NCBI GenBank assembly: GCA_009929975.1
Contig: RZZF01000149.1
Span: forward strand, 1 to 5,226
DNA from: Clostridia bacterium
Lineage (GTDB): Bacteria; Bacillota; Clostridia; Saccharofermentanales; UBA5734
DNA: 5,226 bases
Direction: 5' to 3'
The notes under the pieces are model-generated. The model did not search any database, was not told the DNA's origin, and saw nothing but the letters and a program-made list of their open reading frames with translations. This document shows, one piece after another, positions 4,717 through 5,226 of this stretch. How positions within the stretch are numbered: position 1 is the stretch's first letter; the number at the start of each line of letters is the position of its first letter. A program made the translations under genes and the position numbers.

Positions 4717-5226
4717 GATGAACCTCCTGCCAGGTTGAGCCGGATATGGTCCATGTAGATCTCGCCCCGGTGGCGTTTATCCTCGAGCAGCAAGGTCATC
4801 TGGCGGATCGTCTCAAGCGCGGATTGCGGACAATCCGCGAAACTGAACGTCAGGGTCTGCCAGCGCAGGGCCGACATCACCGTCTGGCGTCCGGCCAGAT
4901 CAATCGTGCTCTGATCGGCCAGCGTCAGACGCAGGCGCAGGCCTTTCATCTGCTGGTCAGCGTTGAACAGATCGACGGAGAGGCTGGCGAACATCGACCA
5001 GTCATACGGCGGATACTGGGATTCATAGGTCATGGCCGGCTGCAGCGCGAAAATCGCCTCGTCATCGGTCTGATAGCGGATCAGGAAGGCGGCGTCTCCC
5101 TCGCTTTTATTCGCGGGCTCGAGCCGCAGGTCCATCTGGCCGCGCACCGCCTCCCAGGCAGGAAAATTCCCTGTCTTGAGCGGCTCTGCCAGTGTAGGCG
5201 CTGCCCAGATGTGGAGATCTTCACAG
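4713..5226 (-). CDS. C-terminal part of a protein ending in a carbohydrate-binding-like beta-sandwich (5' end beyond the window)
   Basis: The last 170 codons of a longer gene. The frame is open to the right edge with plausible protein sequence (CEDLHIWAAPTLAEPLKTG), so a start codon inside the window is unlikely. A GTG at 5147 is possible, but the only purine-rich sequence before it is too close. The visible part reads as a jelly-roll module seen at the ends of secreted carbohydrate-active proteins: FPAWEAV, an aromatic YPPYDWSMFASLSVDLFN segment, RLRLTLADQSTIDLAG, LRWQTLTFSFADCP, ETIRQMTLLLED and a final GEIYMDHIRLNL, which is the 'iYiDnIrL' closing strand of such domains. The upstream, possibly catalytic, part is not visible, so the protein's activity is unknown. 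Its stop overlaps the lipoprotein start (ATGA), which suggests the two products act together at the cell surface. The domain family is inferred by pattern, not by search. Confidence 0.85.
   Translation of the reverse strand, partial: CEDLHIWAAPTLAEPLKTGNFPAWEAVRGQMDLRLEPANKSEGDAAFLIRYQTDDEAIFALQPAMTYESQYPPYDWSMFASLSVDLFNADQQMKGLRLRLTLADQSTIDLAGRQTVMSALRWQTLTFSFADCPQSALETIRQMTLLLEDKRHRGEIYMDHIRLNLAGGSS
4723..4728 (-). promoter_or_regulatory. Ribosome binding site AGGAGG inside the upstream gene's end
   Basis: AGGAGG lies within the last codons of the preceding gene, 6 bases before the lipoprotein ATG. With the ATGA overlap (4713-4716) this indicates translational coupling. Confidence 0.85.

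Noticed and set aside
5145..5147. GTG start for the right-hand minus-strand gene
   Set aside because: The frame continues open to the window edge with protein-like sequence, and the GGGAGG before GTG is only 2 bases away, too close for a ribosome binding site.

Overview
The window is 5,226 bases of compact, GC-rich bacterial DNA, about 60% G+C by eye, with no mobile element, CRISPR array, tRNA or rRNA. A tRNA-sensing T-box leader upstream of valS, strong AGGAGG-type ribosome binding sites, a DUF3783-type protein and a lipoprotein with a Ser/Thr/Pro-rich linker together point to a high-GC member of the Bacillota, most likely a clostridial lineage. The species cannot be named from this sequence.

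Layout. (1) Positions 1-1333 on the minus strand hold a T-box-controlled unit. It consists of a promoter (1305-1333), a T-box leader with an intrinsic terminator (1075-1285), an 87-residue protein with two membrane segments (780-1043), a 127-base spacer with short repeats, and the first 217 codons of valyl-tRNA synthetase (1-652, cut by the window edge). (2) The region 1044-1443 separates this unit from a divergent plus-strand pair and carries the T-box plus back-to-back promoters flanking a small palindrome. (3) Positions 1444-2691 on the plus strand encode a small nitroreductase-family flavoprotein, followed 54 bases later by a DUF3783-type protein of unknown function. (4) Positions 2701-5226 on the minus strand carry two coupled genes. 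Transcription runs from a protein that starts beyond the right edge and ends in a carbohydrate-binding-like beta-sandwich, into a 671-residue lipoprotein with a beta-helix-like region. The two overlap by ATGA. The plus- and minus-strand blocks meet tail to tail with only 9 bases between stop codons.

How it fits together. When uncharged tRNA-Val accumulates, the T-box should stop the terminator from forming and allow transcription of the small membrane protein and then valS. The putative GUC specifier and the UGGU bulge both fit tRNA-Val. The nitroreductase/DUF3783 pair and the secreted or surface pair look like separate units with no evident functional link to valS. I see no clear case for a wholly new multi-gene system. 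The points most worth a second look are the unnamed membrane protein lying between the T-box and valS, and the lipoprotein with a cysteine-stacked beta-helix coupled to a carbohydrate-binding-like partner.
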